A stretch of DNA of 64,000 nucleotides, from contig WPIO01000003.1 in assembly GCA_009760855.2 (NCBI GenBank), positions 10,258,501-10,322,500 of the forward strand, read 5' to 3'. The notes under the pieces are model-generated. The model was not told the DNA's origin. It made no database searches and worked only from the letters and a program-made list of their open reading frames with translations. The position numbers and the translations under genes are program-made. Source of the stretch: Cristatella mucedo. Taxonomy: Eukaryota; Bryozoa; Phylactolaemata; Cristatellidae. Positions 1 through 10,875 of the stretch are shown one piece after another (within the stretch, counting starts at the first letter, position 1; each line of letters begins with the position of its first letter).

Positions 1-347
1 AAGGAATACTGATGAAGCCCGAACCTTGTATCGCAGCTAGCGACTTGTAGGTTCAGCACCAATGCACGCAGGCGTGCCGGCAGTGGCGGAACACGTCAGC
101 AACGAATTACGCCCATACATCAACATAGCATGCCCATAACTATAACGTAGACAAGTCTATGTGACAGCGACGGATGCCAACAGGCGCTCAACAACAATCG
201 TGACACACACCAGCGTGTAAAGGCAGAACGCTCGGTGGTGGGGGCGTACTCCTCCGCTCACCAAGCAGCCTAGCCGACTGCCGAGTGTCGGTTGGGTGTG
301 CTAAACGAGTAATAAAAAAAATATTAAAAGATCTTATCTGATTTAAT

Positions 348-489
348 GGCCTCATTTGTATAGCGGCAGAAGAGCCTTATTGACTTACAACCACTTGTAA
401 TTGGCCATATAGGATCGTTCAACTGCAGGATTTGAACCCACGACCTCGATCGTGAAGAGTGAGCCCCTTATCTCCTGGGCTATCGCGGC
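348..489 (-). mobile_element. SINE family B copy (tRNA-headed)
   Basis: Read on the minus strand, a tRNA-like head carries an internal B-box-like GGTTCAAATCC-type motif (here TTTGAACCC on the plus strand near 433). It is followed by a short body and a tail ending in a 'gccgctatacaaatgagg' type sequence. The same head and tail recur near 7890, 14595, 14880, 17391 and 57177, which shows a dispersed family. The rest of 1-347 shows no gene. Confidence 0.6.
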
Positions 490-1655
490 AGGTCGCCTCC
501 ACTACAGCGTTTGAGCCGTTATCCTACTTACCTTTCATCCGAAGGTCTCACATTTGTTGGCCTCAGCTGGACAGAGATACCAGCCGCAAATATAGGAGTC
601 TAACTTTATTCGCAAGCGCGCCATGTCATTTCGCATCTAGTTTAGTGTAGTCCCCCACATTCCTCGCAAACACTCGCCGAGACAAACGCACGGACCTCTC
701 CGTAAATACAGGGTGCCGTTACAGGCTAAATAATTAGCTGCGCCGGTCCAGGCAGTTCAGTCGCTCAGCAGAAACCCGTGGTGCCACGTACGATACTCTA
801 ACGAAAATCTTCTCCCTACCCGGGCAACGTTCCTCCTACTCCCCTAACTCGGAACGAGAACAGCCCCTCACGTGCGCGTGTACGAACTCGTCCGCCGTTC
901 GCGTCTCAAGCCACACGCCGAACACCTGACTTCGGAACTTCTATCTCCGTCGAGAAGTTGTGAGGGTGCGTGTGTCTCGGTCCCAACACAAGGCCTAAAT
1001 TCGGTAGATCGCTGGATGGCCGACTTGCTATCTGACTCCACTGACACTTTCCATCCGGTTAGCCGTTGGCTTGTCGGGCGCTTCGGCCCGACTGACACTC
1101 GCCTTCCGCTGACACCAGCCTTCCGCTTACACCAAACCTCATGACTCGCTACGCTCCCGACTCTCGACTTTACCAACTCTCCAACTGTTGAATCTTAAGC
1201 TCCTTAAAAAATGTTTCGCTACAAGTTCCCTCTTCTCGATCAACCGAGCGCGGTCCGTGTGCTGGGTAACATCACTAATCTGCAAAGCCACCAAATCCTT
1301 GCCGCAAGGCAATATGCTACAAACGGCTCCGTGGCGTGGAGCTCAAACGCCAAAGCCAATTCCTCAAGCACAGTCGACTGACCTTTTGTAGGGCACTTGC
1401 TTTTATGTGCCCTCGGATACAGATTATTGATTAACCGGTTCCTTGCCGGAAAAATTAGGGAACCGCGAAGATGAAAATCAGTCATAATCTGGCTAATTTA
1501 AAACTTCAACGTTTCAGCAAAGCAACCGGCTCTGTGTTTGCGGCCTGTTCTTTTCGTACCCGTGGAAATAGCTCTCGGAAACCGGTTCATAGCAATACAA
1601 ACCCACAGAATAAATTGCATCTCAGCCGATAATTCAGTGGTTTTCCAATTACCTT
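490..1655. other. No recognisable gene
   Basis: The open frames here on both strands (for example 868-1176 minus and 872-1144 plus, which overlap) show no family resemblance and no convincing splice context. No repeat that recurs elsewhere in the window was recognised. Confidence 0.4.
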
Positions 1656-1659
1656 GCTA

Positions 1660-2664
1660 TAATAATAATAATAATGCAATTGATAAAGCGCCCTCAGAGA
1701 ACTCAATGTCTCTCTAGGCGCTTTACATTTGCTGCAAAGGGAAATGCAATTGAATGGTGAGTAATACCATGCTTGATAAGCAAACAAAATGAATAACATG
1801 GTAAGGGGTGACATGCACAGGGACAGCATGCAAATGTAGTTAGTGGCAGCATGCAGTGTCAGCACGCATAAGCACATCAAGGACGAATCCCAGGGACCCA
1901 CTAAATTCTGTCCTAAATAGGTGTGTTTTAAGTTCCTTTTAAATTTGGTCAGGTCAGGGGATGTTCTGACGCAGGTCGGGAGGGAGTTCCAGGCTTTGGG
2001 AGCATACGAACTAAATGCACGGTCTCCAAAGGATTTGAGATTTGTATGAGGTATTGGTAGACTGTTGGATTCCGAAAAGCGGGTGGTACGATGCTTGGCC
2101 TGACGGGGAGAGTAGATCTGAGAGATAGGCTGGAGCCAAAGAATGAAGTGACATAAAAGTGAGCGATAAAACCTTGAAGTCAATCCGTTACTTGACTGAT
2201 AGCCAGTGCAGGTCGGCGAGAAGTGGTGGGATGTGGTAACTGCGACGGTCACGACAGACAAGCCTAGCTGCAGAGTTTTGCACCAGCTGCAATCGCCTGA
2301 TCGCACATGCTGGTAGGCCAATAAGCAGGGAGTTGCAGAAGTCAAGACGGGATGTCGCGAATGCATGGACCAACTTGGAGGTGGTATTCTTATCTAAACA
2401 AGCCCAAATTTTAGCAATGTTATATAGCTGAAAATAGGCAGATTTGACTGTGGAGCTGATATGGTCGTCTAACGAGAGGTCGCTTTGGAATATGACACCT
2501 AGATTTCGAGGTGATTCTATAGGAGATATGCTGGCAGAGCCAATTTTGAGCATCAGCCTTTCCAATTTGTGAATCACACTGGGTTTTCCCATAACTAGTA
2601 AGTTAGTTTTATCATCGTTTAGTTTTAGAAAATTTGCTGCCATCCATGTGCGGATGGAACGCAT
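1660..2664 (-). mobile_element. L2/CR1-like LINE, 5'-truncated (reverse transcriptase C-terminus plus 3' tail)
   Basis: On the minus strand the frame from 2664 encodes the part of an L2-type reverse transcriptase just after the catalytic box: WMAANFLKLNDDKTNLLV, then a GSASISP segment, then SYFQLYNIAKI and LDFCNSLL. After a frameshift near 2190 the sequence continues into the SYAPKAWNSLP segment. The element ends in the family's 3' tail (GCGCCTAGAGAGA...GGGCGCTTTATCAATTGCATTATTATT). It is disrupted and inactive. The 5' end is cut off at a T-rich stretch near 2665. Confidence 0.85.
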
Positions 2665-3700
2665 ATTTTATTTATTTTATTTTTTGTTTTTTATTTAACA
2701 CATATGATATTTATTGCTAGGAACGCATATTTTAACCCGGCCAGTGTGCAGCAAATAGCCTTCAGCTGCACACTGCAGATGGAACTTCAGTATAGTTCGA
2801 AAAGCAACGGAGTTCGAATAATAGCCAGTTTTCAGGGTCATTAGGAGAACGAAATTCACGCGAGTGCGGCGTGAGCTACCGGGCTGACAGGTTCCGGCGG
2901 CTGCAAAGTTGCTGCGGTGCATCGAGGCCTCTATCAACCGCCGGGGACTTTCTCGTTCGGGGTCTCTTCTAGTCATTGAGATAGCGCTACTCTGTGCCTC
3001 TGCCCGCTTGCACGAATGAGCTAATTTACCTGTCGAAGACTCTCGTCGTCGACGCACGTTGCCGCCATCGACGCACGTTGCCGCCATCGACGCACGTTGC
3101 CGCCGACGTGCAGTCGGCTGAAGTCCGTGCTGCTGTTTTCCAGGTTACTCCTTACTACTGCCTTACTTACTTCCGTTACTCCCGCGGACTCACGTCCTCA
3201 CGCATCCTCTCGTCTCCAGGCGTCAGAATTCGGACATTTTTTCTGAGGAGTGGCCTTGAGAAGGAGATCGGACAAGGGCCAAGATAGCTATATACGTGCG
3301 TGCTTTGCAGAAGGAGCGCACTGGGTCGCATGTGAGTGTGTGTGAAAACTAGTATGTTTGACCTTTCTGTTTTAATGACCCTGACGTGACGCGAGTAAAT
3401 TCGGCGATAAACGACAGGTGTGTCTTAGCTGGCGGGGCAAGAAAACCTCACGGAAATCTGCAGATTGAAATGGGGCGCCAACGGGCATCAAAGACTAGCG
3501 TTTACGCTTGCCGAAAAAGAACACGCGACAGGTTAATTAATTCAATTTGCCAGCAACTAAATTGCAGCATTCGAACTGCAGTCAAGTATCTTAATATGTC
3601 TGTTGGAATTAGCGCCGCAAGTTGGAACTGAAATTCCATATTAGAGAAGCCACGGGGTCACTTACTGAGACAGGCCCGGGTTCCCCAGAACTTTTGCAAA
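2665..3700. other. Stretch without recognisable gene; short 19-bp tandem repeat at 3050-3106
   Basis: Apart from a 19-bp unit (cgacgcacgttgccgccat) repeated about 2.7 times at 3050-3106, no gene, splice structure or known repeat was seen. Confidence 0.4.
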
Positions 3701-3849
3701 GCTAGGGCTGTTGTGGGCGTGTCCTCGCCATCACGTGGTTCCTCCCCAGCCGACGCTCCGTCTGCCCAACGGGCGTGCTCCATGCCGGCACGTGACTTAT
3801 CCTTGCCGCCCAATTCGCTTTCTGCCTGCGCGTCAGCCTGTAGACAACC

Positions 3850-3893
3850 TATCCTCCCTCTCTCCCTCTCTCTCTCCTCTCTCTATCTCTCTC

Positions 3894-3925
<32 letters not shown>

Positions 3926-4265
3926 CTCTCTCTATCCATCCATCCATCCATCCATCCATCCATCCATCCATCCATCCATCCATCCATCCATCCATCCATC
4001 CATCCATCCATCCATCCATCCATCCATCCATCCATCCATCCATCCATCCATCCATCCATCCATCCATCCATCCATCCACCCACCCACCCATCCATCCATC
4101 CATCCATCCATCCATCCATCCATCCATCCATCCATCCACCCACCCACCCATCCATCCATCCACCCACCCATCCATCAATCCATCCATCCATCCATCTCTC
4201 TCTGTCTCCCTCTCTCTGTCTCCCCCTCTCTGTCTCTATCTCTCTATCTCCCTATTCTCTTACTC
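3850..4265. repeat. Composite microsatellite: (CT)n, (ATCC)n, (CT)n
   Basis: A CT/TCTC-rich block (3850-3935) leads into about 250 bp of uninterrupted ATCC tetramers (3935-4195), with three internal CCAC variants near 4077, 4137 and 4161. A second CT-rich block follows to about 4265. Because the unit is 4 bp, every frame stays open in both directions. This produces artefactual proteins of the SIHP or DGWM type. Confidence 0.95.
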
Positions 4266-4659
4266 TCTTATCTACTGGCGCTCCGGACCTGCTTATGTGA
4301 CGGCTACCACCGCTACATCCGTACGTACGCTCGCTCGCTCGTGTTGCCTACATACGACACAATACAGCTGTCGTCATAAGTACAACAACTCGCTTATGGG
4401 GGGGCTCGTTCTTCGTCGCGTCGCCATCGCTCAAGCCCCTGCACTAGCGCGGCATGGTTCCGGTTGTTGCAAGGCCGCACGGTTTGGCGGAAGCATTTTT
4501 AAAGTAGCTCTCGTATCTCGGACTCCCAAGGCTACAACTAGCCAGTTTATTATAACCATTTTGCTTGAACAAAGTTAGTGACAGATACATTTACCCGTCT
4601 GATTCCGAATCTGTAATGCATCGAAGCAGCTGATTCGGAAAGGCAAGAAAAGTAATAAG

Positions 4660-5070
4660 AATAGTAATAATACATTCGCATAGTGTCCTCAGAGAACTGA
4701 ATCTCTCTTGAAGCACTTTAAAGGTGCTGCATACAAAGCATTACCAAATGTACGGTGGTAACATCCGCAAGCAGCAGGCCTAGTGTAAGCAGGTACATGC
4801 ACACGAAGGACGAATCGCAAAGACCCACCAAATGCTGTTACACAAAGGTGCGTTTTAAGCTTCTTTTTAAATGCCGTCATGTCAGGAGACGCTGTGACGT
4901 GCGTCGGTAGTGATTTCTGAGCTTTGGGAGCATAGGAACTAAAGACAAGGTCTCCAACAGTTTTGAGATGCGTATGAGGTATGGCTAAACGATTAAAAAC
5001 GGCGGATTGTATGATTCTTCGCCTAGTAGGGGAAAGTAAAACACTGAATAAGAACAATAGTGCGGACCAC
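4660..5070 (-). mobile_element. L2-like LINE 3' fragment (divergent subfamily)
   Basis: The minus strand encodes the C-terminal LINE segment (RLAIPHTHLKTVGD, FSSYAPKA, SLPTHVTASPD, KKKLKTHL) followed by a diverged version of the L2 tail. It resembles the copies at 55315 and 54614 more than the main subfamily. Confidence 0.75.
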
Positions 5071-5164
5071 ATTTTCTATACAACGATGAGCCGCGAACAA
5101 TTGGTTGCCCTCATTTAAGAGTGATTTCGTCTATTTTAGGTAACATTAGTCGCGTCAATTTTCA

Positions 5165-5256
5165 AAGGATATATATATATCCTTTGATATATATATATAT
5201 ATATATCAAAGGATATATATATATATATCAAAGGATATATATATATATATACACAT
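5165..5256. repeat. AT-rich palindromic repeat with 'atcaaaggatat' units
   Basis: Alternating (AT)n tracts are punctuated by aaaggatat and atcctttgat motifs, giving several overlapping perfect palindromes. Strong cruciform potential is expected from the symmetry. Confidence 0.85.
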
Positions 5257-5457
5257 ATGGTGCGAGCATACAATTTTTTCGCATTCTGGAAATTAACAAA
5301 ATCTCAAAATTGCAGTGTTTTCCAAATATAGCCTATAATATTACCACTAGGTAGAATTAATAAGAGAAAGCAAAACATGTTTTCAATTGTGCACACCATC
5401 ACCTCGGTAGCTTACTGTGTGTGAAAAGGAAGCACAATTACTTGAAGAATAAATAAT

Positions 5458-5575
5458 CTAATTCATTTGTATAGCGACATAGAAGAATGTAATCTCTATC
5501 CAGGCGCGTCGCATGCGCCGAAGGACTAGAGCAGAGGACCTTGGCTATTAATCGCAAGGATCTCACTCATGTGCC
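5458..5575 (-). mobile_element. SINE family A fragment
   Basis: The plus strand reads attcatttgtatagcg at the start, which is the reverse of the family A tail. A diverged body and head follow on the minus strand. Confidence 0.5.
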
Positions 5576-6405
5576 AAAGCAGGGCAGAAAACTGGATGCT
5601 CAACATGGTCAACACCCATAGCAAAGTGCACTTGCTTATATGTGTGGTTAAAAATGAGCACTGCAGCAACAGTAAAACAATTTAGAGTGTCACAGTTATT
5701 AGCGAAGCTGCCGAACGTGTTTGGCGGTTCATGTGTGTTCGGAAACAGCTGCAGTTTTCAAAGGATAATGTAGGTAGCAACATCATAACAATGGGAAGTA
5801 AGAATCGTTCCACGTGTCGAGTATTACCCTCTCAAAAGTGTATCTTGCCGAAAAACTGAGAGAGTGAAGACCTGGGAACTTCCTGGCTTAAAAGAATTGT
5901 TTGATTCCCTCTATGGCAGAGATGCGGTGGGGTGTTTTTTCTTTTTGCCGTGTCATCGATTGCTCGCTACGTTTCGAGCCATTCAAGATCATTGTTGTGT
6001 ATGCTCAAAACAACATGCTTCAAACCGTTGATAATAGCTGAGAAAATGCCCAACATCGTTGCTGAGATACATTTTTAGAGAGGGGGATACTTGGCATCCA
6101 GTTAATTTTACTTCGCGTACTCCGGTGGATCCAACAAATAATATCATTCGAAAATGACGAATAAGTCATCAACCATTTCGTATGTTTGCCCATCTGGTAA
6201 GCAAACCAAGGCAGTGGTACGCAAAATTATGTTGCTTATTCATGCGAAAATGATCGTGACATGTTTTGGCTAGCAGTCCATAAACACAAACATGTTAGAG
6301 GATATATACTGATCCTCAGTTTGTAACAAATTGTATGCCAGCTCTGACTTCGACACAAGTTCTCCGTTACCAGTCAAAGCTGATCGCTCGTTACTTTCTC
6401 GATCT
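5576..6405. other. No recognisable gene or repeat
   Basis: About 830 bp with no open frame of interest, no splice-consistent coding segment, and no match to repeats seen elsewhere in the window. Confidence 0.35.
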
Positions 6406-6411
6406 GCTCTG

Positions 6412-7255
6412 TAATAATAATAATAATGCACTTGATAAAGCACCCTCGGAGAACTCAATCTCTTTCTAGGCGCTTTGCATTTGCTGCAAAGGGAAACACG
6501 ATTGAATCGTGAGTAATATCATGCTTGATAAACAACGTGAACAACGTGGTTAGGAGTGATGTGCACAGGGTCAGCATGCAAATGTGGTTAGTGGCAGCAT
6601 GCACAGTGTCAGCACGCATAAGCACATGAAGGACGAATCACAGGGACCCACTAAATGCTGTCCTAAATAGGTGTTTTTAGGTTTTTTTAAATGTGGTCAA
6701 GTCAGGAGATTTTCTGACGCAAGTCGGGAGGGAGTTCCAGGCTTTGGGAGCATACGAACTAAATTCACGGTCTCCAAAGGATTTGAGGTTTGTACGAGAT
6801 ATTGGTAAACCGTTGGATTCCGAAAAGCGGGTGGTACTATGCTTGGCCTGGTGGGGGAGTAGATCGGAGAGATAGGCTGGAGCCAAAGAATGAAGTGATC
6901 TAAAAGTGAGCGACAAAACCTTGAAGTCGATCCGTTGCTCGACTGGTAGCCAGTGCAGGTCGGCGAGAAGTGGTGTGATGTGGCAACTGCGACGTTCACG
7001 ACAGACAAGCCTAACTGCAGAGTTTTGCACCAGCTGCAATTGCCTGATAGCACATGCCGGTAGGCCAGTAAGTAGCGAGTTACAGAAATCAAGTCGGGAT
7101 GTCACAAATGCATGGACCAAATTAGACGCGGTATCCTTATCTAAACAAGCCCGACTTTTAACAGTGTTGTGTAGCTGAAAGTAGGCAGATTTAACTGTGG
7201 AGCTGATGTGGTCGTCTAACGAGAGGTCACTTTGGAACATGACACCTAGATTTGT
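6412..7255 (-). mobile_element. L2/CR1-like LINE, 5'-truncated
   Basis: A 187-residue minus-strand frame (7240-6677) begins FQSDLSLDDHISSTVKSAY and runs through LDFCNSLLTGLPACAIRQL, HWLPVEQRIDFK and SYAPKAWNSLPTC. It is followed by the intact L2 3' tail ending in ATTATTATTA at 6412. It is closely similar to the copy at 1660-2664 but less broken. Confidence 0.9.
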
Positions 7256-7889
7256 ATTGCTACTGCCGCAACTATTACCAACCGTTGGCTTCTATCTTGG
7301 CCACTATCCAAGACATTTTCACGTGCAGTGCTTAAGTCACCAAATCCATAGGGTCAAAGCAGATGCTCTTAGATAAGCGCTGGCATTTTCCCGAAGATTT
7401 TGTGTCAGAAAAGAGTACGATTAGGGAAGCACTTAGAAGCTGTTTCGACTGCGATCCGGCTTTTCAATGCTTGGACTCCACGTTAGGTTGAAGTACGCAC
7501 AGAAAACTACCAAAGGAAAATGTTGGGCTTAATTACGTCCGGCATCTCGATTAGGTACTCTTCTTACAAACGGATTCACACTACCTCTGGTCTTAAACAT
7601 TGTAACACTCGGAATGATTTCATCCGTCTGCGATACATTTTGGTTCTATCCTTGTAAAGTGCCAATCCATGACAGCAGCCGAACGCACATTCTAAGGACA
7701 GGAAAATATCCATATTCGCCGAGCGAATGATACTGGACTTCGCTATAGCATGCCCTTTCACAATAAGCTTTTTGGCAGCAGCTGCGACACTGACAATTAC
7801 ACCTTCCGTCGTCTACACCTGGACAAACTCTGTTGTGCCCTTCTATTGACATCTCTTTTTCTTAAGCAAAAACAGACTCAGCATCAGCC
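7256..7889. other. No recognisable gene
   Basis: Short overlapping frames on both strands show no family signature. No internal repeat was noticed. Confidence 0.35.
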
Positions 7890-8050
7890 GGTCTTAGCTG
7901 GTCTTAGGGGTATGCAGAAGTTAGATGCTAGCACTCTACAATGCTGATCGTGGGTTTGAGTCCTTCAGTAGAATATTCTTTATTTCCTATTGCATTGCAA
8001 GCACTAAAGGATCACAGCAGCTGAAGCTCTCTTGCCGCTATGTACAGGAG
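7890..8050 (+). mobile_element. SINE family B copy
   Basis: A diverged tRNA-like head leads to a B-box-like GGGTTTGAGTCC near 7954, then the family B body (attgcattgcaagcactaa...cagctgaagctct) and tail (ttgccgctatgtac). Confidence 0.55.
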
Positions 8051-8566
8051 TAAATGTGGTTGCTGAATCAGTTCACCTTTTCACTTCGTTTCCCACTAGC
8101 TTGGAGTTCAGAGCGAGAAATGTGGGCGAAATCCTAAAACGAGCCACGCTCGGCAGCTGGAGCGATGTAGCCACGGTGGGAACCTAAACTCCGTGAACGA
8201 GTACTCTACCCAAATGAGAATGCTCCAGTAAGATGGCTTTTCCATTCTAGTTGGAGTGCTAAAAAAACTCAAACCTAACAAGAGAGCTGACAAGAGTCTG
8301 GTGGTGACTCGATCGCTAGAACAGTATTACTACGTAGTAAAGTCAAACCGTGTGAATGAGCTTCAGTGCAAGCCACTGCTTCCTTCCACAAGCTTTGCTT
8401 GAGTTTCATTCTATAACTGTAATAACGTGACTCGAACACTCCATTATCCACGTGACCATCCGGCACATCTATGATCTTCAACCATTTTCTTCTCCAACCA
8501 ACATTCAGACTAGGCAATGCTGGCCACTCAAGGTGATTACGAAAACACTTGCATCACAATATCCGA
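8051..8566. other. No recognisable gene
   Basis: Only short open frames without family resemblance. Confidence 0.35.
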
Positions 8567-8705
8567 GCCGAGCTGGATTGGTCCAGCGATGAAGGCGCTC
8601 ACCCCGGCCAAGGTCTGGCTGAGATCTTGGGCTCGAGCCCCAAGGCAAATGTGAAGCGCCTGAATAGAGATTAAGTTCTCTTGGGATTCGTTACAAATAA
8701 AGCAT
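8567..8705 (+). mobile_element. SINE family A copy
   Basis: The head gccgagctggattggtccag (A-box region) is followed by a B-box-like GGGCTCGAGCCCC near 8630. An L2-like tail follows (gcgcctgaatagagattaag...ttctcttggga), ending in an AT-rich end. Confidence 0.7.
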
Positions 8706-9788
8706 ATATATATATATAAAACATTAAAAAAAAAAGAGTTTAGACCACTTAGAATACGTCCATGATAGGATCGGCCAAGAATTGCATGAACAATACTCCA
8801 CACGATCGAAGTCCTTGTATATCTTCCACGAATAATTATTATCAACAAAGCCGGCACAATGCATACAGAGCTTTCAAATCCGCACAATCAGCTGTTCAAC
8901 AACTCAAAACTTGTAACCACCGATGCAAACAATGAAATGACTATGCAGCATCCAAAGGCAGAGCTAACAGCCAGGACTAACAAGTGGAGGCGTCCACGCA
9001 TGCAGCAATAAGTCTTGAGGCTGCAAATCGATTCCACAATGGCAGAGGCTACTCAGCAATCTGTGAGCCTCTTAACGATCGGGGAAATCATCTGCCTAAC
9101 AGCAAACATGATGCCACTGCTGTTGAAAGAATCATCTAAAATTGAAAGCGCCACGATCAGTGACAGCACAGCTTAGCTTCACAACGGCTGTGCATTCAAA
9201 TAGAATAGGGCTAGGATAGCATGTACGAGGCACAAGTCCGTGGTGAAGCTAGAGCAAATAGCAAGCCAAACCAGCACACTGTACAATCCGACGTATGCAT
9301 CTACAGGATAGTTGTGCCAAAAAGAAAATAAAAAACAAAAGGCTGCCTTCCGACCTTCAGTAATCACAAAATGGCTAAATAGCTTGATAGCGTTGCAAGC
9401 TGATATAAAGGCATTACGATTTCCTTTTTGTTTTACACTTTACATCTCTTTATTCCTTAAATTTTAGGTGGCTGAAAGACAAGCACACCTGACGTTTAAA
9501 AACCCAGTGCTGCTTGGTACGGTGCATACATGTAAGACACCCTGTTCGCATACTCGAATTGTGATCGCTGCCTACGAGCTAGCCACTGGTGGTGATCTCA
9601 GCACTTCGAGCGTGATGCCAGTTCAACGAACGATCGGACACACATCAATTCCAATGAGCAACAAACAGGGGAGCAGACAGGGACAGCTGCCCCAAGTGAC
9701 TAAGCTAGTGAAGGGTAGCAACAGCCGGCACATGGCTGCTGATATGCTGCCAAGTCACAGTGCATGCCAGTCACTGCCCGGTGTTCTG
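8706..9788. other. No recognisable gene
   Basis: A 110-codon open frame at 9468-9800 runs into a SINE at its 3' end and shows no recognisable family. Two reverse-orientation AATAAA motifs (plus-strand tttatt near 9444 and 9899) are possible polyadenylation signals for the minus-strand gene ending at 10876, but this is only positional. Confidence 0.3.
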
Positions 9789-9896
9789 TGCTCGCCCTGA
9801 CCAAGGTGTGGTTGAGGTTGTGGGCTCGAGCCCCAAGGCACATGTGAAGCCCTGAATACAGATTAAGTTCTCTTGGAGTGCTATACAAATGAATTA
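9789..9896 (+). mobile_element. SINE family A copy, 5'-truncated
   Basis: It begins inside the head (ctcgccctgaccaagg), keeps the B-box-like GGGCTCGAGCCCC near 9823, and ends in the L2-like tail (ctatacaaatgaatta). Confidence 0.7.
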
Positions 9897-9904
9897 TATT
9901 TATT

Positions 9905-9993
9905 TTTCCTTTTGCAGCAAATGTAAAGCACCTAGAAAGAGATTGAATTCTCTGAGGGTGCTTTATCAAGTGCATTATTATTATCATTATTAT
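9905..9993 (+). mobile_element. L2 3' tail fragment
   Basis: Only the last ~90 bp of the LINE are present: tttgcagcaaatgtaaagc, cctagaaagagattga, ctctgagggtgctttatcaa and ATTATTATT. It sits directly behind a SINE A copy. Confidence 0.8.
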
Positions 9994-10689
9994 TCTGTGT
10001 AGCATGCGTCGAAGGATTTGCTGGCAGGGGTAACTTAGCTCGTCATACCTCTGAAAAAGGCTCACAATAGGCCACGGTTCATCCTTCCTTATCGGAGGAT
10101 ATCTCTGCTCATGAAGGGATTATGGCTTCTCCATTCACTATTGAGTTTTTTTACCCTGCCTTCGTTGTAACCTGTAGCTCCATTCACCAGCTCCGAGCAA
10201 GAGCGAATCGCCGGGGGAGGGGTACCTCCAGGGCTGGTGAGTTTGGTGCTTTACGAATCCGAATACCATGTCGGGTCTCAAACTCAAGCTGGTCTAGTCT
10301 TTGCCGAGCCGGAGCACGAAAAGGCCAAGTCACACAGTGAGCCAACCATTATAATCACGTACGTGTGCACCACAGCAGCCTCCCAAATCAACACAAGATA
10401 CCCCAAATACGCCTGACCACGAAAGAGAATAATCGCATATACCCCCCACACAAGCTACAGGACGAGCTGACGCTGATCCCTTGTCGTCTGCAGTGCTCAT
10501 CACACACTAAAAGCATGGATGCACCAGGTCGGCTGTGCTGTGTAGACACGAGCAGATGGTGCCGATCATGGAAGAGACAGTGAGGACTGGTCACACTTAA
10601 GCCTGCGGCCATCACTTGGGCATGCGAATCGAATAAAAAAAAAATGGGTACTGCCATGGCTCAGCCAATGGTGAGCCAAGACAAGCATA

Positions 10690-10875
10690 AGGCAGGAAGT
10701 ATGGCAGCGGCAGCAGAGGAAAGAGAAACAACAGCAGTGCTGGCAGCAGCAGCAACGTCAGAATCTGATAGAGCGGTGGCGTAGCTGTTCTTTTAGCTCC
10801 GCTACATGAGTACCACGAGGTGATATCCTACCTGGCTCGTTCTCCGTGCCATCTTCGGCGCTGCATGTAGTCGAT
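10690..10875 (-). other. 3' UTR candidate of the dystrophin-superfamily gene
   Basis: The sequence beyond the TAG stop has CAG-rich stretches but no AATAAA on the minus strand before about 9905. The true 3' end is therefore unresolved. Confidence 0.3.

Noticed and set aside
3711-4379. Long overlapping frames rich in Ser-Ile-His-Pro or Asp-Gly-Trp-Met
   Set aside because: They are direct translations of the (ATCC)n microsatellite. All frames stay open because the unit is 4 bp and contains no stop.
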